A stretch of 17,281 bases of DNA from the NCBI GenBank assembly GCA_046727435.1, contig JBKPCR010000113.1:1-17281 (forward strand), given 5' to 3'. Positions within the stretch are counted from its first letter, which is position 1. The number at the start of each line of letters is the position of its first letter. The notes below the pieces were generated by a model. The model had not been told where the DNA came from and did not search any database. It was given only the letters and a program-made list of their open reading frames with translations. Shown here one piece after another: positions 1-6,539 of this stretch. Both the position numbers and the translations under genes were made by a program. This DNA is from CAVPRW01 sp046727435 [NCBI: bacterium] (lineage in GTDB: Bacteria; Tectomicrobia; Entotheonellia; J063).

Positions 1-665
1 CGTACCTGCTGGCGCGCCTTGGTCAGATCGTCCGATACCCAAACGGCCGTGGCGCTCATCACGCGGATCGTCGAGAAATCGCGGCCGGCCTCTTGGGCGC
101 CCTCACGTACGAAGCCGAGACACCACTTGATGAGGTGCACATCGGCGAACTGCAGGATGACGCCATCGGCAATGCGACCGGCGCAGCGCAGCGCCTTCGG
201 ACCGTATCCTGCAACCCACACCGGCGGAACACCAGCGTTGGCCCATGGCATCTGGAGGGCTTGACCTTGGTAGATGACCTGTTTGCCCGCAGTCAGGTCG
301 CGGATGATTGCCACTGTCTTTTCGAGTCGTGCCAGGGTCGTTGGCTTCTTGCCCATGACGCGCCGTGAGCTATCGCCGCGGCCAATACCGATGTCCATGC
401 GACCGCCCGAAATACGATTCAGCGTGGCCAGCAAGCTGGCCGTCACCGTGGGATCGCGCACGACCGGGTTGGTGACACACGTCCCAAGGCGCATACGTTC
501 GGTATTGACCGCCATGAGCGTCAATAACGGATAGGGGTCCTGCCAGAGGATGTGGGAATCGAAGGACCAACCATAGGTGCAGCCGGCCGCCTCTGCCTGA
601 CGGGTCAGATTCAGGATGCGCATTGGGGACATGTCGGCCTTGAAGGTGATGGCAAATTCCAGCAT
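1..665 (-). CDS. LLM-class flavin/F420-dependent oxidoreductase, C-terminus beyond the window edge
   Basis: A reading frame stays open from the ATG at 663-665 to the left edge (221 codons), with a GGAGAAGG ribosome site just upstream. The product is a luciferase-like (bacterial luciferase superfamily) TIM-barrel oxidoreductase using FMN or F420. Visible features in order are the N-terminal strand MLEFAITFKADM, then GWSFDSHILWQDPYPLL, then RLGTCVTNPVVRDPTVTAS, then SGGRMDIGIGRGDSSRR, then PPVWVAGYGPKALRCAGRIA. These are the usual landmarks of LLM proteins, closest in my memory to the group annotated as F420-dependent methylenetetrahydromethanopterin reductase-like. The substrate cannot be read from the sequence. 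It is the only gene in the first 3 kb that looks undamaged. A second, broken LLM gene lies 500 bp upstream on the same strand, so the region may once have held a small LLM/SDR cluster. Confidence 0.9.
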   Translation of the reverse strand, partial: MLEFAITFKADMSPMRILNLTRQAEAAGCTYGWSFDSHILWQDPYPLLTLMAVNTERMRLGTCVTNPVVRDPTVTASLLATLNRISGGRMDIGIGRGDSSRRVMGKKPTTLARLEKTVAIIRDLTAGKQVIYQGQALQMPWANAGVPPVWVAGYGPKALRCAGRIADGVILQFADVHLIKWCLGFVREGAQEAGRDFSTIRVMSATAVWVSDDLTKARQQV

Positions 666-768
666 CGGCCTTCTCCCTATTTCCACCCGGAGATGGAGCC
701 CTTCAGGAAGCACCTCCTGCTCGGGGTGCCGAGATATTTCCCGTTGCTACTACGCCAACGCGGCGCCC

Positions 769-787
769 CTGGGTCGGTTCGACCCAG
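769..787. promoter_or_regulatory. Perfect inverted repeat upstream of the LLM gene, possible operator
   Basis: CTGGGTCG-GTT-CGACCCAG has 8-bp perfect arms with a 3-bp spacer, centred about 110 bp upstream of the LLM start codon. No T-run follows on either strand, so a terminator is unlikely. The size and symmetry would suit a dimeric repressor such as TetR or MarR type. This is inference; no regulator gene is adjacent. Confidence 0.35.
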
Positions 788-869
788 TTATTTCCTGACC
801 ACCAGTATATCAAATTCGACTGTCCCGAGCATCGCGGTCCGCCACCATGCATGGCGACTTGTGCCCTAC

Positions 870-1079
870 TCATAGCACGCATGCCAAGCGACCCTCACTG
901 AGCGGCCTGAACCCGTGGCGCTCATAGAATCGATGCGCTAGCTCGTTTTTCAGATGAATGCTCGTGTCGATGCGCTGGACGCCCAACTGGCGAAGCTCGG
1001 CTTTCAGTTGGTTCAGGTGCACCGAGCTGATCCCCCGCCCTTGTCGCGCCTAACTAACATACTCAACTTGACTGACGTG
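870..1079 (-). pseudogene. GNAT N-acetyltransferase remnant (C-terminal half)
   Basis: The minus-strand translation contains the typical GNAT C-terminal run. HVSQVEYVS is the strand before the acetyl-CoA loop, QGRGISSVHLNQLKAEL is a degraded Q/RxxGxG/A loop and helix, and ELAHRFYERHGFRPL is the family's last helix-strand unit. The frame ends naturally at 870-872. An in-frame TAG at 1050-1052 interrupts it just before the acetyl-CoA loop, and no convincing N-terminal half or start codon is found upstream. The family normally needs about 150 residues, and fewer than 70 remain. I read it as a decayed acetyltransferase; the substrate is unknown. Confidence 0.7.
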
Positions 1080-1163
1080 CGCGTGCCTTAAGCGACGCGG
1101 AGGCGCTCCAGTTCCATCAGCACGGACTCGTGAGGGTGTGGCGCTGGCAGAGCGTCGACCCCG

Positions 1164-1397
1164 TCATCCCAGATCAGACCCCGGAGCTGATCCTGAACCG
1201 CGCGATGGCGCGACGGCGATTCCTGTTCCGAAGGTCATCCGCCGTGTCCGTTGCACACAGAGCGCCATAATCACATACACGTCAGAGTAGACCATATGGA
1301 AGTCAAAGAGCCACGACACCTCGAAGCCAAGCGCCTCAGCGGTTTCACAATGGACAATGAGGTCTGGTGTAGTAAGTGCCACGATACCGAAGCGCAT
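1164..1397 (-). pseudogene. Second LLM-class oxidoreductase, N-terminal fragment
   Basis: The ATG at 1395-1397 has an AAGGAG ribosome site and starts MRFGIVALTTPDLIVHC. It continues with ETAEALGFEVSWLFDFHMVY, DVYVIMALCVQRTRRM and FGTGIAVAPSR, which matches the first about 65 residues of LLM proteins. The homology then stops and the frame closes within a dozen codons. A shifted frame reads on to a TAA at 1088-1090, but I cannot assign that tail with confidence. LLM proteins are usually 300-350 residues, so more than two thirds is gone. Confidence 0.7.
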
Positions 1398-1500
1398 AGG
1401 GAGGCTCCTTCTCGTGTTAGGCCATGACATCCGGAATGCTACAATGGGAATCCCGAAAAGCTGTGATATCTGTGCTGTACAACTGTTTGATCCCTCCTGA

Positions 1501-1855
1501 TCAGGATCTTGGCCGAGCGTCCAAGCCAAAGTAGTGCTGAGCGCGTGCGTACCACTCCGCGTCGTCCTGGGTTGCGCCAAAGTCGACCCACTCTTCATCC
1601 GACATGGCGACACGCCAGGTAAGGAATGACATAGCTGGCCAAGAGGTGCTGGACGGCTTTCCCGACGGAATCGTCGTCAACATCCAGAGGGAGGACGGTG
1701 TTCGGTAAGTCGTCCTGCTTGGCGATGGTCTGGAGGTGTGGAGCGCGGTCAGGACGGCGCATGGTAGCATAAACATCGTGTCCGGCGCGACCAGGCAGTA
1801 CCGCAGTTGCCAGCCCGATGCCTGTTCTCTGTCCCGTAATGAGCGTGACAACCAT
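1501..1855 (-). pseudogene. Short-chain dehydrogenase/reductase with internal deletion and frameshift
   Basis: The ATG at 1853-1855 follows an AGGAGG-type site. The N-terminus reads MVVTLITGQRTGIGLATAVL, with the Rossmann TGxxxGIG motif, and later VLPLDVDDDSV, the usual D-V strand of SDR enzymes. After about 70 residues the frame shifts near 1620-1640. It then gives AMSDEEWVDFGATQDDAEWY and YFGLDARPRS, ending at 1501-1503, which is a recognisable SDR C-terminus. The middle of the enzyme, including the Ser and YxxxK catalytic residues, is missing. Head and tail are therefore kept while about 150 residues of the core are lost. Confidence 0.72.
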
Positions 1856-1989
1856 AGTTCCTCCTCTTGAGAGAAAGCGTTGGCGCCGCGGCCATCCGCT
1901 GCTGTAAATTTGACAGGGCGAGTTCAGAAAGACGGCCGCACGGTTTAGGGCCCGTTATGCCAGCCATGCGCATGCACACCTGCCAGCTG

Positions 1990-2340
1990 GAGGTTCCGCT
2001 CTTGGAGCGTCATGAGATGGACCGACATATCCAGGATACGTGGGCCCTCGCGCCACGTCAGGGTGTGGCCCCCGCAATGACATGCTTGACGATTGCGGCC
2101 TACACGCTGTGGTGTCTTGGCTTTCCGGCGCAGGCTGTGCGGCGATGTCAAGATACTCTGGCGCTGGCCCAGGAGATCGAGCGCTCCCATCGCCTGTCTT
2201 ATGCCCACCTCTGGGTGGGCTGCTCGTATGACCAGCGTGGCGAAGTGCTCGCAGTGCAAGAGTAGGCCAAGGCCCTTCTGACCCAGGCGAATGCGTAGGG
2301 GTTTCCGCTACATGGGGGATTGGGGCCGGTTCGTAAGGAA
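1990..2340 (+). pseudogene. TPR-region remnant of a large ATPase/adenylate-cyclase-type regulator
   Basis: The frame contains TIAAYTLWCLGFPAQAVRRC and TLALAQEIERSHRLSYAHLW. These resemble the helical TPR-like repeats at the C-terminus of large AAA/adenylate-cyclase-type regulators, whose usual pattern is aLWlLGyPdQAlrrs..ALALAqel.h..sla. At 2263-2265 and 2296-2298 the frame meets TAG stops where relatives commonly have Gln (AVQE-stop-AKALL and QANA-stop-GFPL). Both fit CAG to TAG point changes. Reading past them keeps the family-like pattern. No ATPase or cyclase domain is present in the window. Confidence 0.55.
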
Positions 2341-2465
2341 ATTGACCCTTACGGGCGTCTCATCTTCGAGTATGGCTCAGCAGGACAGGCCGATCGGGAA
2401 TCTTTCATTGTGTGCTACCAAAGCGTGTGAGACAGAAGACCACGTCCCTGATTTCGTCAGGACGC

Positions 2466-2774
2466 CTATCGCCGTCCACCGGTGCGACGGCCCAGGCCTC
2501 GGTCCGGATCAAGGTCCTTGGGGATCACATGGTCGTCACCGCCATAGTGAACGATGTTCAACGAGCCTCCCTCCTCTGTAAAATGCTGGTGAGCCAACTC
2601 GCTCGCCGTCCCATGCAAGCTTTCTTGCGCCTTCGCCAGATAGTCTTGGGCTTCGCTCCTATCACTGATCGATTCTACCAAAGCGGGCCTTGCACAGCGA
2701 GCGCCGGTAAACCGAGGTAGGGACTCGATCACGATGAAGCCCTCTGCAACAAACTCCGCTACCCTAGGGGTCAA
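2466..2774 (-). other. Unrecognised open frame, possible gene remnant
   Basis: About 102 codons from a TTG at 2772-2774. The start region reads TPRVAEFVAEGFIVIESLP and faintly resembles the first helix-strand of phytanoyl-CoA dioxygenase-like proteins (FVADGFVVL), but no iron-binding HxD...H set can be seen. There is no clear ribosome site. It lies between decayed genes and is most likely a remnant or a chance frame. No function is assigned. Confidence 0.2.
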
Positions 2775-3103
2775 GCTGCGTGTTCGTGGGCAAGTCTCAG
2801 CGCAGTTTCCAATCCCATGAAGCCTTCAGGAAGAATCGGTAGCTATCGTGGTGCTTGGGTCTAGCGCTGTGGCGGTGAAAGGGGGCTCTCGGGCCTGCTC
2901 TCATGCTGTAGCATTTCACAGATAGTGGCTTGCCTCTCAACCCAACTCATCTCAGGCTGGAGACATCACACGAAGGTAAAGATCCCCGAGGGGGTCAGCA
3001 AAACGCCACCGGTTAGCAGGTTGCGAACTGGACGTGGAAGCTTATGCATTCCTTCTATTCTATCATAACGTATAGATATTAATTAATTCAAATATTTATG
3101 AAA
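2775..3103. other. Gene-free stretch upstream of pilin 1
   Basis: No convincing reading frame, RNA or repeat is visible. The last 60 bp (about 3050-3103) turn markedly AT-rich, which is common upstream of sigma-54 promoters, where activator or bending-protein sites lie. I cannot name a specific upstream activator site. Confidence 0.5.
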
Positions 3104-3120
3104 TTGGCATGCACCTTGCT
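3104..3120 (+). promoter_or_regulatory. Sigma-54 (RpoN) type promoter of pilin 1
   Basis: TTGGCATGCACCTTGCT fits the -24/-12 consensus TGGCAC-N5-TTGC, with GG and GC separated by exactly 10 bp. The only core deviation is T for C at the end of the -24 box. Transcription would start near 3131 and give a leader of about 40 nt before the AAAGGAGG ribosome site. RpoN/PilR control of major pilin genes is well known in Pseudomonas, Geobacter and Myxococcus. Confidence 0.75.
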
Positions 3121-3171
3121 AGGCTCATGGGCAACGTTCAACACCGTGTCTATTATAAAGGAGGAAACAAA

Positions 3172-3591
3172 ATGATCAGCAAGATCCGACTTAGCATGGC
3201 AGGTAACGAAGGCTTCACCCTCATCGAATTGATGATCGTCGTGGCGATTATCGGGATTTTGGCGGCCGTCGCCGTGCCGAATTTCATCAGCTACCGGGAT
3301 CGCTCCCGTGTGGCGGCTCTCATCGCTACGGGTGGTAGTGTACGGGGATCTCTAGCAGCGCTCGCGGCAGACGATCCGAATAGCCTGTATCCGGCGGCCG
3401 CTACCGTCGCAACCGTGAATGCCGCTGGGTCAACAATCCCGGCGGGCTTTGTCCTGACCTACGCTCCGGTCACCGTGGGTGGTATCGATCAGTCGTCGTA
3501 CACTGCCGTACTGGAACACACCGCCACCGGTAATCAGGTCTGTATTACGCCAGAGCTCACCAAGAAAACGACTGGAGGGGTCTGCCCGTAG
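3172..3591 (+). CDS. pilA: Type IV major-type pilin 1
   Basis: The ATG at 3172 is chosen over earlier in-frame ATGs because AAAGGAGG lies 7 bp upstream and gives a normal 14-residue leader, [14 protein letters not shown]. Cleavage after Gly by PilD leaves Phe1, with Glu5 in [14 protein letters not shown], the hydrophobic assembly helix. The motif [13 protein letters not shown] follows, as in short type IVa pilins. The mature protein has about 125 residues. It carries one cysteine pair at the very C-terminus ([19 protein letters not shown]), the expected disulfide-bounded loop. It is the first gene after a sigma-54-type promoter, followed by a structured RNA element and then pilin 2. It is the likely main pilus subunit. 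Confidence 0.93.
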   Translation: MISKIRLSMAGNEGFTLIELMIVVAIIGILAAVAVPNFISYRDRSRVAALIATGGSVRGSLAALAADDPNSLYPAAATVATVNAAGSTIPAGFVLTYAPVTVGGIDQSSYTAVLEHTATGNQVCITPELTKKTTGGVCP

Positions 3592-3636
3592 GCCATAGTG
3601 ATTCGATACATAGACCTCAGGAGCACTCGTGGGCTA

Positions 3637-3665
3637 TGAGAGAGTCGCAACGCCTCATGTATAAT
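3637..3665 (+). promoter_or_regulatory. Possible sigma-70 promoter in front of RNA element A and pilin 2
   Basis: A perfect TATAAT stands at 3660-3665. The expected -35 position holds only TGAGAG, a poor match. A start near 3672 would make a transcript that begins just before the structured element and could read into pilin 2. Weak evidence. Confidence 0.3.
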
Positions 3666-3684
3666 ACCCCGCAGGAAATTTCAG

Positions 3685-3780
3685 AGACTCCAGCGGGCCA
3701 GTTCGCAAGCAGAACACGCTGAAGCATAATCAGCCTTAACCTGAAGGTCAAACGGGCAGTGGGAAAGTGATCCCACTGCC
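3685..3780 (+). ncRNA. Structured RNA element, copy A (between the pilins)
   Basis: This 96-nt segment is homologous to copy B at 4325-4420, which has the same length. Shared blocks are AGACTCCAGCGGGC at the 5' end, GTGAAGCAT/CTGAAGCAT with RATCA in the middle, and AAACGGGCAGTGGGAAA followed by CACTGCC at the 3' end. In copy A the middle can fold as GCTGA/TCAGC and the 3' end as a 10-bp hairpin, while sequence between the blocks differs. Conserved folding with variable sequence suggests an RNA rather than a protein-coding relic. It lies 94 nt after the pilin 1 stop and 72 nt before the pilin 2 start. It could be a 3'-UTR/small RNA of pilin 1 or a leader attenuator of pilin 2. It matches no riboswitch consensus I know. 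Confidence 0.55.
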
Positions 3781-3789
3781 TTGCTCTTT
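3755..3789 (+). terminator. Terminator-like hairpin of copy A
   Basis: GGCAGTGGGA pairs perfectly with TCCCACTGCC (3755-3764 with 3771-3780) around a 6-nt loop. The following tract TTGCTCTTT is only moderately T-rich, so termination may be partial and allow read-through into pilin 2. Confidence 0.6.
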
Positions 3790-3852
3790 CCAAGCAAGTC
3801 TTTAGTCCAGCAACATTGAAACGATGTGTAAAGCAACCGACAGGGTGAGACT

Positions 3853-4287
3853 GTGTTCAGCGAAATGCACAATAATCTAGAGTGCAACGAAGGCTTCACG
3901 CTTATCGAGTTGATCATTGTCGTGGCGATCATCGGCATCTTGGCCGCCATTGCCGTGCCGAATTTCATCAACTACCGTGACCGTGTACAAGTGGCTGCCG
4001 CTAAGACATCTATGGAGTCTGTGCGTGGCGCGTTGGCTGCTTATGCGGCTAGTGACCAGGCAAGACTTTACCCTACGACGGACCTCATGAGCGATTATGC
4101 AACGATGCAGACGTTTCTCACTGACTATGGTGCTAATCTCCCAGCTCTTCCAGGAAGTACGGGAATTGCGACGGCTGATTACAGCTCAGAGGGCTCTACC
4201 TACAGTATTAAAGTTGTCACCAAGGCTCCTGCCACCTTGACAGGTGCTAAATTCACGGTCGCTCCTGACGGTATCACAAACGATTAG
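3853..4287 (+). CDS. Type IV major-type pilin 2
   Basis: The product shares almost the whole N-terminal helix with pilin 1, from [20 protein letters not shown] to PNFINYRDRVQVA. The C-terminal globular part is unrelated in detail and has no cysteine in the mature chain, so it lacks the disulfide loop of pilin 1. The start is uncertain. GTG at 3853 gives a 14-residue leader like pilin 1 and has AGGGTGAG very close upstream. ATG at 3865 gives a 10-residue leader (MHNNLECNEG) with a weaker site. Cleavage is after Gly, with Glu5 present. It is probably a paralogue from local duplication of a pilin-plus-RNA unit, and may be an alternative or accessory subunit. Confidence 0.9.
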   Translation: MFSEMHNNLECNEGFTLIELIIVVAIIGILAAIAVPNFINYRDRVQVAAAKTSMESVRGALAAYAASDQARLYPTTDLMSDYATMQTFLTDYGANLPALPGSTGIATADYSSEGSTYSIKVVTKAPATLTGAKFTVAPDGITND

Positions 4288-4305
4288 CTCATCGGCTAGC
4301 TAATC
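4282..4305 (+). other. Hairpin overlapping the pilin 2 stop codon
   Basis: GATTAGCT and AGCTAATC form an 8-bp perfect stem with an 8-nt loop. The TAG stop lies inside the left arm. No T-run follows, so it is more likely a 3'-end stabilising or processing hairpin than a terminator. Confidence 0.4.
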
Positions 4306-4324
4306 ATTGTAGACGACTTTCCAT

Positions 4325-4420
4325 AGACTCCAGCGGGCAGCATACGGGCAGGGAGCGGTGAAGCATGATCATGCTTCGCCAGAGGGCCGAAACGGGCAGT
4401 GGGAAAGGGATCTCACTGCC
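4325..4420 (+). ncRNA. Structured RNA element, copy B (after pilin 2)
   Basis: A second 96-nt copy of the element at 3685-3780. It contains a strong central hairpin at 4357-4380, whose arms GGTGAAGCAT and ATGCTTCGCC pair around GATC with one G-U pair. The 3' terminator-like stem is longer than in copy A. The 7-mer CGGGCAG occurs three times (4334, 4345, 4393), and its only partner CTGCCCG sits at 4416-4422, so alternative pairings are possible. The element begins 37 nt after the pilin 2 stop and ends about 250 nt before pilD. It may be a small RNA from the pilin 2 3' UTR or a control point between the pilins and pilD. Confidence 0.55.
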
Positions 4421-4427
4421 CGTTTTT
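4390..4427 (+). terminator. Rho-independent terminator of copy B
   Basis: AAACGGGCAGTGGGA (4390-4404) pairs with TCTCACTGCCCGTTT (4411-4425), a 15-bp stem with one G-U pair and a 6-nt loop, running straight into TTTTT. This is the best intrinsic terminator in the window and should end pilin 2 or RNA transcripts before pilD. Confidence 0.8.
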
Positions 4428-4674
4428 ATATCGAAGAGTATGTCACAATCATGATTGTGGCGTTTCCTCTCACACGGGTTCTATCCGCAATTACGTCAAG
4501 GGCTCGTTCTTACGTGGATTTTTTGACCTTTCAGAGCAGCTGCTGCCCCTCCTCTTCTCAGGGCCTTCTCCGATGGAAAGGCAGCCCTTGACGCCTACCC
4601 ACAAACAAGGATACGGTTATGACCATCCATTCCCTTGGGGAAGTTCAACAAGCTAATTCAATGAGGAGCGTCCT

Positions 4675-5424
4675 ATGCTTGAGCCTCTGACCATTTTCAT
4701 CTTTGGCCTAATCATCGGTAGCTTCTGTAATGTAGTTATCTATCGACTTCCCCAAGGAAAATCTATTATCACCCCGGGATCCGGGTGCCGATCGTGCACT
4801 GCACCTATTCACCCTTGGGATAACATCCCCGTCTTGAGTTATCTGCTTCTCAGAGGTCGATGTCGAGCTTGTAAGGAATGTATTTCCCCCCGTTATCTCT
4901 TTGTTGAGCTTACATCTGGTGTATTGTATGTACTGTTATGGAGGAGGTTTGGACTGACTACCCCATTTGCAGTCTATGCTTTATTCACCTCAAGTCTATT
5001 GATAATCGCGCTCATCGACCTCGATCACAAGATCATTCCCAATATCATCACCCTACCCGGTATAGCTGTGGGGCTTGGCCTGAGTGTATGGGCCTTGCCC
5101 ATCACACCTCTGACCTCTTTGTTTGGCCTCTTGGTAGGCGGTGCACTCTTTTATCTGATTGCTGTCGTCTCGAAGGGGGGAATGGGGGGCGGGGACATTA
5201 AACTGATCGCTATGATTGGCGCCTTCTTGGGATGGCCGGGAGCACTATTTACTATCTTTTCTGGTGCGTTGTTGGGATCCCTGGTGGGAATGATGCTTAT
5301 GCTTCTCGGCAAGAAGGGACGAAAAGACAAGGTGCCTTTCGGCCCGTTTCTTTCATGCGGCGCGATCCTTTTCATGCTCTGTGGCGATGATTTGATCCAG
5401 TGGTACCTCAATCTGCTCTCTTAA
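4675..5424 (+). CDS. pilD: Prepilin peptidase / N-methyltransferase
   Basis: This is a 249-residue inner-membrane aspartyl protease. It cuts prepilin leaders after Gly and methylates the new N-terminal Phe. The start is an ATG with GAGGAG about 6 bp upstream. Visible features are GSFCNVVIYRLP at residues 15-26, then two CxxC pairs (C38/C41 and C63/C66) with the canonical 25-residue spacing of the zinc-binding cytoplasmic domain. The catalytic aspartates are D115 in ALIDLDHKIIPN and D174 in MGGGDIKL. Several membrane segments follow, and the GKKGRKDKVPFGPFL loop is typical. The length is normal for compact members. Its substrates are presumably the two pilins upstream and the minor pilins at 13-15 kb. 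The strong terminator before it suggests a separate promoter, which I could not identify. Confidence 0.95.
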   Translation: MLEPLTIFIFGLIIGSFCNVVIYRLPQGKSIITPGSGCRSCTAPIHPWDNIPVLSYLLLRGRCRACKECISPRYLFVELTSGVLYVLLWRRFGLTTPFAVYALFTSSLLIIALIDLDHKIIPNIITLPGIAVGLGLSVWALPITPLTSLFGLLVGGALFYLIAVVSKGGMGGGDIKLIAMIGAFLGWPGALFTIFSGALLGSLVGMMLMLLGKKGRKDKVPFGPFLSCGAILFMLCGDDLIQWYLNLLS

Positions 5425-5448
5425 CAAGGGACAATATAAGCCCTGCGT

Positions 5449-5463
5449 CCAGCGATACGCTGG
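5449..5463. other. Small perfect hairpin behind pilD
   Basis: CCAGCG-ATA-CGCTGG lies 25 bp after the pilD stop. It has no T-run, so it is at best a weak or Rho-assisted 3' end. Confidence 0.3.
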
Positions 5464-5552
5464 TCTGCGAAATTTCAACGCCATCCGCTCTCCCAAATTA
5501 ATCGTCATCGTAGTACCCATTCTCTTGATCTGCCATCAATCTCTGGTGTCAA

Positions 5553-5687
5553 TCATAGCTGCTCCTGTCGCCTAGTCTCCTCATCACGTACATATTCCAT
5601 TAGACGACTTAACCCATCAAAAAAATCCTCCATCTCCTCTATCTTGAGAACTAAGCCAGGCATCTGGCATTGCTCTTTGAAGCGCAC
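5553..5687 (-). other. Open continuation frame behind an amber codon
   Basis: Directly after the TAG that closes the 5688-5849 frame, the same frame stays open for 44 more codons. It reads VLKIEEMEDFFDGLSRLMEY and RDEETRRQEQL, an acidic helix-like tail with protein-like composition. Either one longer gene was broken by a nonsense change, or this is a separate tiny frame (an ATG is at 5661-5663, without a clear ribosome site). No family recognised. Confidence 0.25.
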
Positions 5688-5849
5688 CTATAGCAGAGGA
5701 CGTTCCTCGCTCAGATGCCTTACCTGTCTTGTTGGCACGGCAAAACAAAATTCGTACAACGACCGCTTTACTAGGTACATAATTCCGTGGGTTTCCATAA
5801 TGTGCCTCCAGTCATACTCCGTGTCAACATTCTCAGGAGACGATCTCAT
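5688..5849 (-). CDS. Small hypothetical protein, possibly truncated
   Basis: A 53-residue frame whose ATG at 5847-5849 has a strong GGAGG site 7 bp upstream. A second in-frame ATG at 5796-5798 has an equally good GGAGG at the same distance. The two initiation regions look like copies of one another (CTGGAGGTACACTATGAGA versus CTGGAGGCACATTATGGAA). The second half reads METHGIMYLVKRSLYEFCFA, then VRHLSEERPLL and an amber stop. I do not recognise the product. Two good ribosome sites favour real translation now or in the past. Confidence 0.35.
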   Translation of the reverse strand: MRSSPENVDTEYDWRHIMETHGIMYLVKRSLYEFCFAVPTRQVRHLSEERPLL

Positions 5850-5984
5850 AGTGTACCTCCAGCCTCCTTCCATTGAGGAATTCTTGAATCGACCGCGGTG
5901 ATTCAGGCGCTTTTCAGCAATTAGGGCAATCATCGGTTGGATAGCCTTGCCCTATTGACTCATACCAGCAGGAGAAACGTAATA

Positions 5985-6475
5985 ATGCCCATTACCGTCA
6001 ATGCGGTTGTGATTTCAACCCAGGAAGTGCTCACGTTCAAAGATTCCCCCCCTTACTACTTCAAGGACGATTGAATCGATTCCCAATCTATTTCCTACTG
6101 TTCTTACGAATCGCAACCCGCTTCAGGTCGTTGTGTGCTCACGATCAAATCGGAGGTCAGCCGCCATTGTACATTGCCCTGGAAATACCTGATGAAATCG
6201 TGCTTTCCCTGTTCGTTGCCGCTCCAGACCAGCAATATCCGTTCCAGGCATATCTCAGCCTATCAATCTTGAGATAACTGTTGATATCCAATGGATCTTC
6301 GATCACATCGAGGATGGGCCATAGGAAGAAGTTACGGTGAGGGACCGACACAGAACGTCTACAGGTACCTACGCCGTGGACATTGATGGGAGTAAAAATC
6401 GGTGAGTGCCTGAGAGTGAAATTCCAACGAGTCTGGGGCCACATTATACGAGGTTGACCTGTTCACCCCGTTGCT
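5985..6475 (+). pseudogene. Traces of a decayed, unrecognised gene
   Basis: Coding-like pieces follow each other in three frames. From ATG 5985, behind GGAG: MPITVNAVVISTQEVLTFKD then SPPYYFKDD-stop. Next comes a piece ending EIPDEIVLSLFVAAPDQQYP near 6240. From about 6274: ITVDIQWIFDHIEDGP-stop, then RDRHRTSTGTYAVDIDGS. The pieces look beta-rich and share a strand, as a gene with several frameshifts and stops would. No family could be named, and chance frames cannot be excluded. Apart from these traces and the small minus-strand frames, nothing is seen between pilD and 6540. Confidence 0.22.
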
Positions 6476-6539
6476 AGGCACCCGTTCCCATGTTACACTT
6501 CGCACGGCTGACCAATCCTTCAGAGAGGAGGCGATTTAT

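Noticed and set aside
3109-3171. Earlier ATG starts for pilin 1
   Set aside because: They fall in or just behind the sigma-54 promoter, lack a ribosome site and would give an abnormally long leader. The ATG at 3172 has AAAGGAGG.
3685-3780. Known riboswitch (cyclic di-GMP, cobalamin, SAM)
   Set aside because: The GEMM, cobalamin-box and SAM core motifs were looked for and not found in either copy.
4358-4656. Short plus-strand frames between pilin 2 and pilD
   Set aside because: They overlap the RNA element and terminator, have no good ribosome site and show no family resemblance.
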